Part shown: piece by piece, positions 45,027 to 56,249 of the stretch
Layout of the letters: each line of letters starts with the position of its first letter
Position numbering within the stretch: the first letter of the stretch is position 1
Origin: Cotesia glomerata
Lineage: Eukaryota; Arthropoda; Insecta; Hymenoptera; Braconidae
Assembly (NCBI RefSeq): GCF_020080835.1
Contig: NC_058164.1
Location: forward strand, 16,424,688-16,488,687
DNA length: 64,000 bases
Direction of reading: 5' to 3'
Notes under the pieces: generated by a model
The model's database searches: none
Told to the model about the DNA's origin: nothing
The model's input: only the letters and a program-made list of their open reading frames with translations
Made by a program: the position numbers and the translations under genes

Positions 45027-46331
45027 ATGTCAGTGATGCATAGTCCTCCGCTTCTCAACTTGGGGAATTCCCTGGAGGATACAACAAAAGACGAATCAGT
45101 CAAGAATAATAACGGTGAGAAGGATATGCCATCGTTATCTCCGCAAGATACGACGAGTAACGAGCATACGAAGACCCCGGAAAAAACACAAACTGGAAAT
45201 AGCAAGGAGCAACCACCAGCTAGCAATTGGTTCCACCCTACAAGCTATTATCATCCAATGTATCAACAATATCCAGTTCAGACAGGTATGCACATTCCTA
45301 CTTCAAGCAGGAGCAACGAGACTCCCAACTTGAACGCTCAAACGTACAATAATGATTCAATTACCTACGCGTACCCTCCAATGAACTACCCGGGAAATGG
45401 TCCACCGATGCAAAACATGCAACCTAGACAACCACCACCACCAGCTCTGATCCCACCAGGATTACCACAGCCACGACCACTACCAGCTGGCAACTGGCAA
45501 AACATGGCTCAACAGACAAGGGTTCCACAACTTAACCTCCCACCGAGACCAGCAAGGTTAGAAAGAAACGACCTCCCGCCATTCTGGCCTCAGCACGCCA
45601 AGTTATGGTTCAGCGCAGCAGAGTCAGCCTTCTCCAGCAAAGCAGTGGTAGATGACGACGAAAAATTTAGAGCAGTAATTACCAAGCTCGAGCAAGAACA
45701 TCTTACTGCAATCGAGCAACTGGTAACCAACTCACCAGGACAAAACAAATACCTGGCAATTAAAACTGCACTGATAAATCACTATTCATTATCTCGGGAA
45801 GAGAGCTTTAGAACTCTCGTATCCGGACTGTCATTAAAAGGTCGACGACCTTCGGAACTTTATGCTGAAATGTGCAGGCTCGCAGGCAACGCAGTAGGTC
45901 CAGAATTCATCAGAACCATGTGGATGGATCGAATGCCTAAAGACATGCAGATGATCTTATCACTCGCCGAGACTCTGGACAGCAGCATACTACTTGAATT
46001 AGCTGACAAAACAATGTCACTATGCGACAAAAATGCTAACCCACAAGTAGCCGCAATAGCACGAAATCCACACAAGGATTGCGACGAAAAATTCCAAATT
46101 CTTACAAAAGAAATGAAAAATCTGTCAACAAAAATCGACAGCTTGGTCGGTGCTCAGAGGAAATCTCGCAGCAACTCCCCACATCCCCAGGGAAGTAACT
46201 CTCGAACCAACAGTGCTGATCGAGCACTCAAGCTTTGCTTTTATCACAAAAAATTTGGAGCACTAGCATTCAAATGCGTGCCTAAATGTTCCTGGAATGA
46301 GAACCAGGGAAACTCTCAAAGCCATCAATAG
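45027..46331 (+). CDS. Gag of the gypsy element
   Basis: 434 residues, uninterrupted. A Pro/Gln/Asn-rich N-terminal 170 residues is followed by a capsid-like helical part starting L-P-P-F-W-P-Q-H-A-K-L-W-F (about residue 187) and a C-terminal C-F-Y-H-K-K-F-G...K-C-V-P-K-C-S-W module (about 410-425), an atypical Cys/His finger. It forms the particle that carries the RNA. The pol frame overlaps its end in the -1 frame. Confidence 0.9.
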   Translation: MSVMHSPPLLNLGNSLEDTTKDESVKNNNGEKDMPSLSPQDTTSNEHTKTPEKTQTGNSKEQPPASNWFHPTSYYHPMYQQYPVQTGMHIPTSSRSNETPNLNAQTYNNDSITYAYPPMNYPGNGPPMQNMQPRQPPPPALIPPGLPQPRPLPAGNWQNMAQQTRVPQLNLPPRPARLERNDLPPFWPQHAKLWFSAAESAFSSKAVVDDDEKFRAVITKLEQEHLTAIEQLVTNSPGQNKYLAIKTALINHYSLSREESFRTLVSGLSLKGRRPSELYAEMCRLAGNAVGPEFIRTMWMDRMPKDMQMILSLAETLDSSILLELADKTMSLCDKNANPQVAAIARNPHKDCDEKFQILTKEMKNLSTKIDSLVGAQRKSRSNSPHPQGSNSRTNSADRALKLCFYHKKFGALAFKCVPKCSWNENQGNSQSHQ

Positions 46332-49300
46332 ACGCGACGGCTACGGATGGCGAAACAAAGTCTCGTCGTCTGTTCTTATACGATAAGAACACAAAATCAA
46401 GTGTCCTTATCGACACAGGAGCTGAAATATCAGTCATTCCTCCAAGTCTTCAAGATTTAAAAAATACAACTTTACACACTCTGTATTCAGTCAACCAAGA
46501 ACCCATTCATACCTACGGGGAGAGGATGGTCACAATGAACCTAGGTCTACGTCGACCCATACAATGGGCCTTCTGCATTGCTGACGTGCCGTATCCTATC
46601 ATTGGAGCTGACCTTCTTGGGAGTTTAGGATTCGTAGTAGACATTAAACAAGGTCTACTCATCGATCCTGAGACTGGAACAAAAGCGAAAGGTACGTTTA
46701 GTAACTTTTTTGTGCAATCGATCTCTGCGGTAAATTTTAACAATAAATTTGCAGACATCCTAAAAGAATTTCCCGAGCTGCTGGGAAATCCTTCTAACAA
46801 TATAGCAGCGAAAAATCCTGTTAGACATCATATTAAAACCACGGGACCGCCATGCGCATAGCGCGTTCGACAGCTCCGCCCAGAGCTATTCAAAAAGGCC
46901 AAGGAGGAATTTCAAATAATGCTTGACATGGGCATTATGAGACCCTCCAGCAGTCAATGGGCCAGCCCGCTACACATGGTGCCAAAGAAAAATGGTGATT
47001 GGCGACCTTGTGGAGATTTTAGAAAACTGAACGAACGAACCGAGCCAGACCAGCATCCAATTTCATTATTAACAGATTGCACTTGGTTTTTGGCAGGGAA
47101 AAAAATATTTTCTAAGGTCGATCTCAAACGAGCATACAACCATATACGAGTAGCCGAAGAAGACATACCTAAGACGGCTATAATCACACCATTTGGACTC
47201 TTCGAGTCAGTCTACTTACCCTATGGTCTACGAAACGCAGCTCAGTCTTTCCAGAGACACATCAATGAAGTTATTCGAGGACTAAAAAATGTCTTCGCTT
47301 TCATCGATGACATTTTGGTCGCATCCGAGACCGAAGAAGAACATGAGGAACAGTTACGTGCACTTTTTAAACGACTGAAACAGTACGGCTTGTGCATTAA
47401 CGCTGACAAGTGCATTTTCGGTGCATCATCAATCGATTTTTTGGGCTATCGACTCTCCGCGGAAGGTGCTTCCCCATTACCGGACCGAGTCCAAGCCTTA
47501 CTCGACTACAAAAAGCCTGACACAATTGTAGAATTGAGACGCTTCATAGGAGCTATCAATTTTTACCGCCGCAACGTCAAAAATGCAGTCGAAGCACAAG
47601 CGCCTCTAAACGAGTTGCTAAAAGACTCCAAAAAGAACGATAAACGACCCGTTCCTTGGACAGAAGAAACTTCACAAGCTTTTGAGAAGGTAAAAGAACA
47701 ATTGGCACACGCCATTCTCCTAGCACATCCCGTTCATGGAGCCGAGCTACGACTAGTCACCGACGCGTCAAGCACAGCCATCGGCGCATCCATAGAACAA
47801 CGAGTTGACGGAAACTGGCAGCCACTCGGATTCTTTTCTCGAAAACTTACTGAAGCCCAAAAGAAATACAGCACCTACGACAGAGAGCTTACAGCAGTCT
47901 TCGAAGCCGTAAAATATTTTCAACACTGGTTGGAAGGACGAAATTTTGCCATTGTCACAGACCACAAACCATTGATCTACGCCTTTCAGCAAAAAGGAGA
48001 TAAAACTGCTCCACGGCAAATCAGGCAATTAGGATACATTGGACAGTTTACTACGGACATAAGGCATATCAACGGCGCAGAAAATTTGGTAGCAGACGCG
48101 TTGTCACGAATTGACGCGATCAGACTGCCAACAGCTATAAATTTCGAAGAGTTAGCACGAGCTCAGACAAACGACATCGAGTTAGCACAGCTGATCAGCG
48201 ATCAGAACACATCGCTCAAACTACAAAAACTAACCTTTGGACCAGATCACCAAGCAATATATTGTGATGTCTCTGCAAATGACATACGACCTTTTGTACC
48301 AGCGAGCCTTCGTCGCCAGATTTTCGACACATTTCATAATTTGTCTCATCCCAGCGGCCGAGTAACAAATAAAATTATCGCGCAGAGGTACATTTGGCCT
48401 TCTATGAACAAAGACATCACCAAATGGGCCAAAAATTGTCTTCAGTGTCAAAAATCAAAAGTCGGTCGTCATGTGCATACACAACCTGCTGCTTTCACAA
48501 ATCCTGACGCAAGACTAGATCATGTACACATTGATTTAGTTGGTCTGATGCCTGAATCCGAAGGATTTCAATATTGCTTAACCATGGTTGATAGATTCAC
48601 TAGATGGCCAGAAGCTATCCCCATCAAGGACATCACCGCGGAAACGGTAGCTACCGCTTTCTATAATCATTGGATCGCTCGGTTTGGTTGCCCTAAGTTG
48701 GTCACCACTGACCAGGGATCTCAATTTGAAAGCGCTCTGTACCAGGCACTACTCAACTTAGTCGGAGGAAAACGTGTTCGCACCACGGCTTACCATCCAG
48801 CAGCTAATGGACTCATCGAGCGTTGGCACAGGACAATGAAGGCCGCAATTATGTGCCACGAGAATCCTCAATGGACTAAAGTGCTTCCGACAGTCTTATT
48901 AGGATTGAGATCCTGCTACAAGGAGGAACTCAAGGCTTCACCAGCCGAATTCCTCTACGGTACAAACCTCAGGATACCAGGAGAATTTTTTACACACGAA
49001 GATCCTCCAGATGACCCTCAATTTTTCCTAGAAGATTTTAGAGTCCATATGAGAGACGTTAAGCCAGCTCCTGCAGCTCATCATTGCAAAAGAAAAGCTT
49101 TCTGCTATAAAGATTTGTCAACGTGTACCCACGTCTTCCTAAGAATCGATGCTGTCAAACGCCCTTTGGAGCAACCTTACTCAGGACCACATGTCGTGAA
49201 TAAACGCATTGACGATCGTACTTTTAGCATCAACGTCAATGGAAGAGATACAGTCGTCAACGTTGAACGCCTTAAACCAGCTCACATGGAAACTGCAGAG

Positions 49301-49576
49301 TTACCAGAGCCACAGGAGCCACAGGATCCAGAACCGGCATCAGAAACCTCTGAACAACCGGCCACTGGGAACCTAGTCGTACCAGTCGAAGTTCATAGAC
49401 CAATGACTACTACGACTAGCAATAAGGATCCACCAACTCCAAAGACGTTCATTCCAGGACTACAACCGGTGCAAACTATCTTTTCATCGACTCTGCGAAC
49501 CTACCCAACGAAGAAAGTCAAAATAAATCTTCAGAAAAATCAGGTATTCGCATTCTACCGAACACCGCCTACCTGA
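46331..49576 (+). pseudogene. Pol of the gypsy element (PR-RT-RH-IN), one stop codon
   Basis: It lies in the -1 frame relative to gag. Protease with I-D-T-G-A-E-I-S (about 46418-46441) and I-I-G-A-D-L-L; then TAG at 46859-46861 between PR and RT; then 885 open codons from 46919. RT motifs: S-K-V-D-L-K-R-A-Y (residue 65-73 of that ORF), F-I-D-D (128-131). RNase H: V-T-D-A-S-S, Y-D-R-E-L. Integrase: H-H-C-C finger (C-L-Q-C-Q-K), then D-L-V-G, T-T-D-Q-G-S-Q-F-E-S and N-G-L-I-E-R-W for D,D-35-E, then a GPF/Y-like R-L-K-P end. The single TAG would separate PR from RT unless read through. Confidence 0.9.
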
Positions 49577-49581
49577 TTCTT

Positions 49582-49595
49582 AGGGGGGGGAGTGG
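49582..49595 (+). promoter_or_regulatory. Polypurine tract
   Basis: AGGGGGGGGAGTGG lies directly before the TGTAGG start of the 3' LTR, the expected site for plus-strand priming. Confidence 0.85.
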
Positions 49596-49908
49596 TGTAG
49601 GGGATATACACGCACACATTCATACATGGACACATATACACAAGTCAAACCTCACACACTGTACACCAGTGGAGGCAACTCAACTATACAAAAATTACCG
49701 ACTGAGACCTTCTCCGTACGGTTGGCAGTTGAATTATTATTATGATTACTAATCTAACCATTAAATATACATATACATGTGATGCTACTTTAAGAATAAA
49801 ATAACTAATTATTTTTGTATTACTAATTGAGAATTGTGATTAATAAAGCGAAGGTTGCTGCATACACGCGTTAATAATTAATTATATAAATAATATAAAT
49901 AAGTGGAG

Positions 49909-49980
<72 letters not shown>

Positions 49981-50819
49981 TATATATATTGAAACACTAA
50001 ATTTTACTTAATTTAAAATTTAATTATTTAGACCATTAAATCTCGCGGATAAGAAATAATCGCCTAAACTTCTAAAAATTAGGATTCGCTGCTCTGGGAT
50101 ATTCCGCTCCCGTGAACCAATGAATGTCTTTGTCTTTAGAGGATTTTATTGGTTTGAGACAGAAGTTCTCACGCGTGCCAGTCAATTTATTTTAATTACT
50201 TACAAATTTTAACTGCAACAATGACCCTTCGTCTTTGATTGACCCTTTGGCAGGTTGTAGATAGATAGTCGTAGTAAATAGATCGGTGAATAGTGGTGGT
50301 TTAGTAATGGTGTACAGCGGTGATAACAATAAACTTAACTTTATTACACAAAATAAGCACTTTTAATATAAACTTATGGTATTTCGGTTAGGTAACTTAA
50401 CAAAATATTTATAGGGATAGAATAATTAAACTTAGTGTTATAAATGATTGAACAATAGTAATAAACGTGGTGAATAATCACCTAAGGCAAAAATAGTAAA
50501 ATTAATAGAAGTAATATAAAATATTAAATTAAATAATAAACTTTTAGATTAATTGAGATTTTGGTGAGTAGTCACCTAATAGCAGTAATAGTGGTAATAG
50601 TAGTAAAATGACTAAGAAATATTTTGCGTGGTGGTTGACACCGGGGGATAGATCGAAGTGTCGATCATCGCTCAAGTTTTGAGGTTCGTAGCTGATTTTT
50701 CCCTCCTCGTGTCGTCTTGTGACGTCACGGGGCTACACATTAATTTAGCTAGTGTCGGTAACGAAAATTTCAGGTGGTAGTTCGCCAGGCTGATAACATC
50801 GGGACATTTTGTAGTGTCT

Positions 50820-50868
<49 letters not shown>

Positions 50869-50872
50869 CACA
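49596..50872 (+). repeat. 3' LTR of the gypsy element, interrupted
   Basis: The left part 49596-49988 and right part 50823-50872 together equal the 5' LTR. The break is in the AT tract, where an 834-bp TIR element has entered. It ends ACCCCCACA at 50872, followed by AGAG. Confidence 0.9.
49989..50822. mobile_element. 834-bp TIR element inside the gypsy 3' LTR
   Basis: The left end TTGAAACACTAAATTTT and inverted right end TTGAGACACTACAAAA form short imperfect TIRs, preceded on both sides by TATATATA, so the exact limits and target duplication are hidden in the (TA)n. No ORF of note; internal words GGTGA(G/A)TA(G/A)TCACCTAA recur (about 50470 and 50562). Its absence from the 5' LTR proves it arrived after the gypsy insertion. 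Confidence 0.8.
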
Positions 50873-51693
50873 AGAGGGAGTTGTGAGCGCCATCTGCATG
50901 ATAAGTGACGAAGTATAGACTCATCTTTTAAGCAGGTGGTTCAAAATTTCTGAGTACTATAATTTTAGTATTAAAGAGAAAATTATATTACTATTCTGAA
51001 TTATATTACTGCATAGTAAATCTAACATTTAATTTAATTGTGACGAAACAAAAAATATGCACATCGGCAAAACGCTATATTTTGTGTAAAAAACTCTCAG
51101 CTTTCAGAAAAAATTCAAATTTGAAGAATTTTGGGCTGCACACCAAAAAAAATCAATTTTTCCATTTTAATTCGATTTTTAAGGGTCTTCTGATGAGTTT
51201 ATGAAAAAATAAATATTTTCATTCAAAAGCTGAGAATTTTTCCTACAAAATACAATGTTTGTCGACTTTGTTTAAAAATGTTTTTCATATCAGAAAAATT
51301 GACGAAAAAGTTGAAAAAAAATTTTTTCCAAAATTTCAAAAAATCATAACTTCAAGACCGCTGCGTATTAAGAGCTAAAACTCTCAGGGAATTTTTGTCT
51401 TATGATATAGAACACCTCCATAAATTTTAAACATAATCCGCGAGGGTCGCCCCGTAAAAATGTTCTTATTTGGTGGAATGACCCATATGTATAATTTTTT
51501 AATTTTCTATATACATATAAGCGAAATACCACTGACTCATCAGAAGATGTCCGAAACTATAGGACCGATTCATTTAAAATTTGGCATAGGTACTCCTTTT
51601 TCACCGTGGATGAGAGATAAGAAGCGATATTACGGAATTCCTATCGGAAATGGATTTTCACTTATTGACCCCCACTCATAAAAGAAATGGTCC

Positions 51694-51942
51694 GTTGCTA
51701 TGGTTACCGTTGTTATGGTTACCATTACCATGGTTACCGTTGCCATGGTTAGCGTTGCCATGGTAACCGTTGCTATGGTTACCGTTGTTATGGTTACCGC
51801 TGCCATGGTTACCGTTGCCATGGTTACCGTTACCATGGTTACCGTTGCCATAGTTACCGTTGCCATGGTTGCTGTTGCCATGGGTACCGATACTATGGTC
51901 ACCGTTACCATGGTTACCGTTGCTATAATAACTGTCAAAATA
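51694..51942. repeat. 15-bp minisatellite (ATGGTTACCGTTGCC)n
   Basis: About 16 units of ATGGTTACCGTTGCC with point variants. GGTTACC and GGTAACC words make it partly self-complementary. It is open in several frames, giving M-V-T-V-A-type pentapeptide repeats on both strands; that is a consequence of the 15-bp period and not evidence of a gene. Confidence 0.9.
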
Positions 51943-52860
51943 AATAAATTGTAATAACAAATTCGATTGTCAACTAAATTCAGAGGAATGATTAGAATAA
52001 AAGTAGAAAGTTACTAAATACTAATATTCTATACAATTATTCAACGGTATTATTCTATACAATGTTAGGCAAATACATTTTGATTTCAAATTTTATCGAT
52101 TGGTTGTTTGGACAGTAGGAATTTATAATCATACTTTTTTTAAGAAAGAATAGCTAAATCATTAATAACTGAAATAGCTAATGTGTATTGTAGTGATCAT
52201 GAAGGATGAACTCCATTATATCATAACACAGCTAAATATAACATAAATTTATTAAGTTGAGATTTTTAAATGATTATACTGATTTTAATGATTAAAATTA
52301 AAATGGTAAATTGTGTCTGGTGTATCTTCTCTAAAATTTCACAACGATATCGTTAAATTATTGTAAAAAACGGTCGATTTAAGTTAATTCTTAATACAAT
52401 GAATAATAATAAATATATTTTTAATACCACTTAATTTGTGATGAATTTCTTAATAACAAAGATTAAAAATATTCATTTTCATATTTATAAGCAAAAATAA
52501 ATTTATTCATTAACTTATCGATGTTAATTTTTATTCAAATTAATATAATTACATCGTTGTTTATATTCTCAATTGATATGTGATTAATTTCTATAATCTT
52601 GATTACTAATATTCATATTTTTATAAAAAATGGCGCTGAGATAAGAAATAATAATCTGAATTAACAATCTAACGTTATTGAAGTTGGCGCTTAGACAAAG
52701 AATAATAACATATTTATTGATGTAATTTATTAACAAATTCAGAGCTGTAAAAACAATTATTTTATAGATAAAAAGCGATATAATTTCGTTAAGATTGTTG
52801 AAATTAATCATTTTGTTCATATTTTTCTTCTAGGTTACACAATAAAATTCTATTGCATGC
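51943..52860. other. AT-rich stretch without gene
   Basis: No exon or bounded repeat is seen. It may be the body of a Helitron-type element ending at 52887, whose 5' end I cannot locate. Confidence 0.45.
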
Positions 52861-52888
52861 CCAGCGAAGCCGGCGGGTATCAGCTAGT
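52850..52888 (+). mobile_element. Helitron-like 3' terminus
   Basis: TTGCATGCCCAGCGAAGCC followed by GGCGGGTATCAGCTAGT is the kind of short GC-rich hairpin plus CTAG end, followed by T, that closes insect Helitrons (rolling-circle transposons). The 5' TC end was not identified. Confidence 0.55.
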
Positions 52889-52903
52889 AAGTAAGGGTGT
52901 ATG

Positions 52904-52970
52904 TCATTATACCCGCGTAGCATTATACCCGCGTTGCAAAATACCCGTGTTGCAAAATACCCGCACAAAA
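52904..52970 (+). repeat. 16-bp tandem repeat, about 4 units
   Basis: Units of the CATTATACCCGCGTAG / CAAAATACCCGCGTTG type follow one another. Confidence 0.75.
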
Positions 52971-53199
52971 TGGCGGTGCCTAAGAAAAATACCGCAGTGA
53001 CATCTGTGGGGTGCAAAAAAATTATATTTTTGAAATTTGCATGATCGAGGAGAAAATATATTGTAGATGGCGCCAGGGTCAAACAAAATTCATTAAAAAA
53101 AAAAGAGATCATGATAAAAATATTTGTATACTTGAATGCTCGGGTCTAACAGCTAATGGGAGTGAAAAATATCCCATTTGATCAGAACCAATACCATCG

Positions 53200-53935
53200 G
53201 TGTTCCAAGTATTTTCCTCCGTAGGTTTTCCCTGGATACAACTTAATATTAACCTCCGACCCTCCAATCGACTGCTCGTCGACGACCTGTCAGTGGAAAA
53301 TACCCCGAAGTGTTTTCAGCCCAGGGAGTCACTTGAAAATTTTTTTAAAGTTATAAATTACTCTACCGCGTATACTTTTCCTTAATTTAATGTGTCCAGG
53401 TCTTTTCCTCCGTAGGTTTCCCCTGGATACATCTGAATATTAACCTCCGACCCTCTGATCAACTGCTCGTCGACGACCTGTCAGTGAAAAATACCCCGAA
53501 GTGTTTTCAGCCAAGGGAGTCATTTTAAAGTGCTTTTAAAGTTATAAATTACCCCTAAGTTGCTCTACCGCGTATACTATTCCTTAATTTAATTTATCCA
53601 AGTGTTTTCCTCCGTAGGTTTTCTCTGGATACATCTGAATATTAACCTCCGACCCACCGGTCAACTGCTCGTCGACGACCTGACCAAGAAAAATACCCCC
53701 AAGTGTTTTCAGCCAAGGGAGTCACTTAAAGGTGCTTTTAAAGTTAGAAATTACCCGTAAATTACTTTACCGCAAATACCTCCTCTTCATTTAAAGTGTC
53801 CAGGTGTTTTTTCTCGTAGGTTCACTTAGGAAACTCTTCATTATTTACCTCCAATCCTTTTAGTAACTGCTTGCTGACGACTTGACTTCAACAATGCCCC
53901 TTAAGAGTTTTTTACATACAAGGTATTTTTTCTTA
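53200..53935 (+). repeat. Tandem repeat, four units of 191-202 bp
   Basis: Each unit contains TTTTCCTCCGTAGGTTT, GGATACA, AACCTCCGACCC, CTGCTCGTCGACGACCTG, AATACCCCGAAGTGTTTTCAG, AGGGAGTCA and ACCGCGTATAC. Anchor positions are 53216, 53407, 53609 and about 53811. The fourth unit is strongly diverged, the first three are alike. Short open frames inside are not conserved between units. Confidence 0.85.
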
Positions 53936-54349
53936 ATGTCTTAATTAATTAACTTTTAAACTTTTTTTTTATCAAACGTAGTATCATAAGAAGTAAGTAA
54001 ATCAGGGGCTGCTCACTCAATGCTTTTAGATAGAGGCGAATTTTATCATCGGAGGAAAATGGTGATACCAACGTAATGAAAGAAATTACTATACTTTTGG
54101 AGGTATTTTTCGTTAGTATAGAAAAAATGTTAGCAGTTTTTAGGAAATCGAGAGCGCCCTCTACTAAATAATGCGATTGGAGGAAATTTAAGCGCGGAAA
54201 TTGAAACAAAATAATCGTGCATTACTGCAATATTCATAATAAATAATAAAATATCTATATAAGTTAGTTTCAAATAAATTATTGTCAATAAAAAAATTAA
54301 CAAACAATTAAGTACTACGAATAATAAGTATAAAATAATAATAAACAAC

Positions 54350-54845
54350 CTCACTCATGCTCGAGGCTAAAAATTTACTTGATGATAGTATCAGAGTCTA
54401 TGTTTGGATAGCTACGTGGAATTGCGCGAGGCTAATAATTGTCGAAGCCGAGCTTCGATTCTTGCGAACGGCGAATATTTTTTTTTCCTTAACTAATAAC
54501 AAATAATTAATAATTGTCTTTAAATGATGAATAATCAAATAAAATGAATCGTAGAATTTTTTTTATTTGGAAAGAGAGTAAATATCAAACTATTCAAAAA
54601 GTTTTTTTAATAAAAGAAAGACAAAAATAGACTAATTGATAAGGAAAAAAAAAAAAATAATAAATACGACCAAAAATGAATAATAAATTATCAGAAACAA
54701 ACCCACTCATGTTCGAGGCTTAAGAATCACATGGTGACAAAAACAGTTATCTACTTAGATAGTCGCGAGAGATTCTTTGAGACCAGTGATTGACAGCGGA
54801 GAGGATCAATTCTCGCCAGCGGAGAATATTTTTTTTCAATTAATC
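54350..54845 (+). repeat. Two diverged direct repeats about 350 bp apart
   Basis: AACCTCACTCATGCTCGAGG (from about 54348) and AACCCACTCATGTTCGAGG (from about 54701) start segments of about 140 bp that both end with GCGGAGAATATTTTTT-type sequence. AT-rich filler lies between. This may be part of a longer tandem family or two insertions. Confidence 0.55.
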
Positions 54846-54904
54846 AATAACAAAATTAAATTTAACGGCGGAAATAATCTAAATGTTTATTATACTTGAA
54901 ATAA

Positions 54905-55015
54905 ATTTTTTTATTCAATTTTATTTTTATTTAATTTACGTTTTATTTTTATTCAATTTTATTTTTATTTGATTTACATTTTATTTTTATTCAATTTTAT
55001 TTTTATTTGAGTCAT
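54905..55015 (+). repeat. T-rich tandem repeat of about 40 bp
   Basis: ATTTTATTTTTATTTGATTT-type units recur about three times. Confidence 0.75.
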
Positions 55016-56050
55016 ATACCGAGAAAATAATATTACGAAATTAATTTTTACTTAAATTAAGGGCTGAGAAGTGATCAATTAATAAAATATATTAACTATA
55101 AATAAATAAATTATTAAAAATATTTTGCGCTACCGGTTTCCTGTCGTGTATAAAAAGTATACACAAGACTGGATGTAGTGTCTCAGCTGAAAGAAAAACT
55201 GCAGTTGATAATATTGAAGTAAGAATTACTCGGGGTCTGTGCATAAATGCAATTTTTAATGATCAATATTAAAGTACATAAATAATTAAGTTCTTTATTT
55301 ATAAAATTTTTAACAATACTTATTAATATCTTATCATTAATGTATTAATAAAATTGAAAACTTTTTCAAGTTATTTTTCTATAAAAAAATTTAAATAATG
55401 TAACTAGCTCATTGTCTAATTGAAAGAAAAAATAAATGTTGAATTAGAGAAATAGGCGTAAATAGTTATTAGATTTTATATATTGCTGATTAATTATCAT
55501 TAATCAAGAATAAACGCTTCTAATCACAAAAATTCGAGATAACCAAAATTAACGCATATGATCGCAGTAATTGAGGCTACAAGAATGGCGGATAATGTTT
55601 TTCCGGTTCATCTTTCGGATATTATTATTATTATTGTCAGTGCTGCCACATTTGAGGAATCAATAATGGTGAAATTTCATTTTCTACAGTTGCAACTCTC
55701 TTTTCCTCCGGAGACAAAATTGGGCATGGTGGGGGCCCAGAGTGAGCAGCCCCTGTAAGTAAATACTATATGCACCCTTTATGTTACAATCATAAATAAA
55801 ATTTTATTCTTATTCATGTTATACATATATTTTTATTTTTTTTTCGTATCGAATTACTGTTAATTATTTTGTGAGTGACCACTTTGTTTCATTACTATTA
55901 TTACTTTTTACTAAAACTAACTTTAATTTTGGTGAATCTTCCTTCATTGGAATTTTCTTCTTTGTTCCTGAAATGAATTGAAGAATTTAATCATTTATTA
56001 TTCTAGGTAATGTATAATAACACAAATATCTCTCAACTTCCTGCCTAGAA
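55016..56050. other. Region without supported gene
   Basis: Contains GTGTATAAAAAGTATACAC (55146-55165), a TATA-like palindrome, but no credible exon follows. Otherwise AT-rich. Confidence 0.4.
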
Positions 56051-56074
56051 AAATGAAAATTTGGGATGGCGTCT

Positions 56075-56190
56075 TTTACCCAGATCCCAATTACACAGAT
56101 GGCGCCATTACCCAGATCCCGATTACACAGATACTCGATGACACAACATATACATTGCGCAGATCCCGATTACCCAGATCAAAATTTTAT
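56075..56190 (+). repeat. Short imperfect repeats of ACCCAGATCCCGATTACACAG
   Basis: Five to six diverged copies of CAGATCCCGATTAC-type words occur in about 115 bp. Confidence 0.7.
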
Positions 56191-56249
56191 AAACGGGTAG
56201 TATATTCGTAACTTTAATTTGTTATCGTTAGTAATTTAATAAATCTATC

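Larger units (their letters stand above)
44546..50872 (+). mobile_element. Ty3/gypsy LTR retrotransposon, nearly intact
   Basis: It is flanked by an AGAG duplication (44542-44545 and 50873-50876). The 5' LTR is 44546-44931; the 3' LTR is 49596-50872, enlarged by an 834-bp insertion. The LTRs look identical outside the AT tract and insertion, so the element is young. The order gag, PR, RT, RNase H, integrase is that of Ty3/gypsy. T-P-F-G-L-F-E in RT, the gag finger C-F-Y-H-K-K-F-G and a tRNA-Trp-like primer site point to the CsRn1-like group (family knowledge from memory). One stop codon in pol is the only coding lesion seen. Confidence 0.93.
41466..51484 (-). mobile_element. DNA transposon copy 2 (3.7 kb net), split by gypsy insertion
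   Basis: The ends GGGTCATTCCACCAAATAAG and inverse are identical to those of copy 1. TIRs run about 41466-41925 and 51026-51484, with ATAT flanks at 41462-41465 and 51485-51488. Removing the gypsy element and its 4-bp duplication leaves about 3.69 kb: TIR, a five-exon minus-strand gene (44418-41941) ending about 15 bp inside the left TIR, TIR. The gypsy element lies between the gene start and the right TIR. The gene layout and TIRs are those of a once autonomous DNA transposon. The superfamily is not recognised. Confidence 0.85.

Noticed and set aside
51630..51954. Both-strand open frames over the 15-bp repeat
   Set aside because: A period divisible by three without stops gives open frames on any strand; there is no start context or domain.
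55146..55165. TATA-box promoter at GTGTATAAAAAGTATACAC
   Set aside because: It is a palindromic TATA-like word without any credible coding exon downstream.
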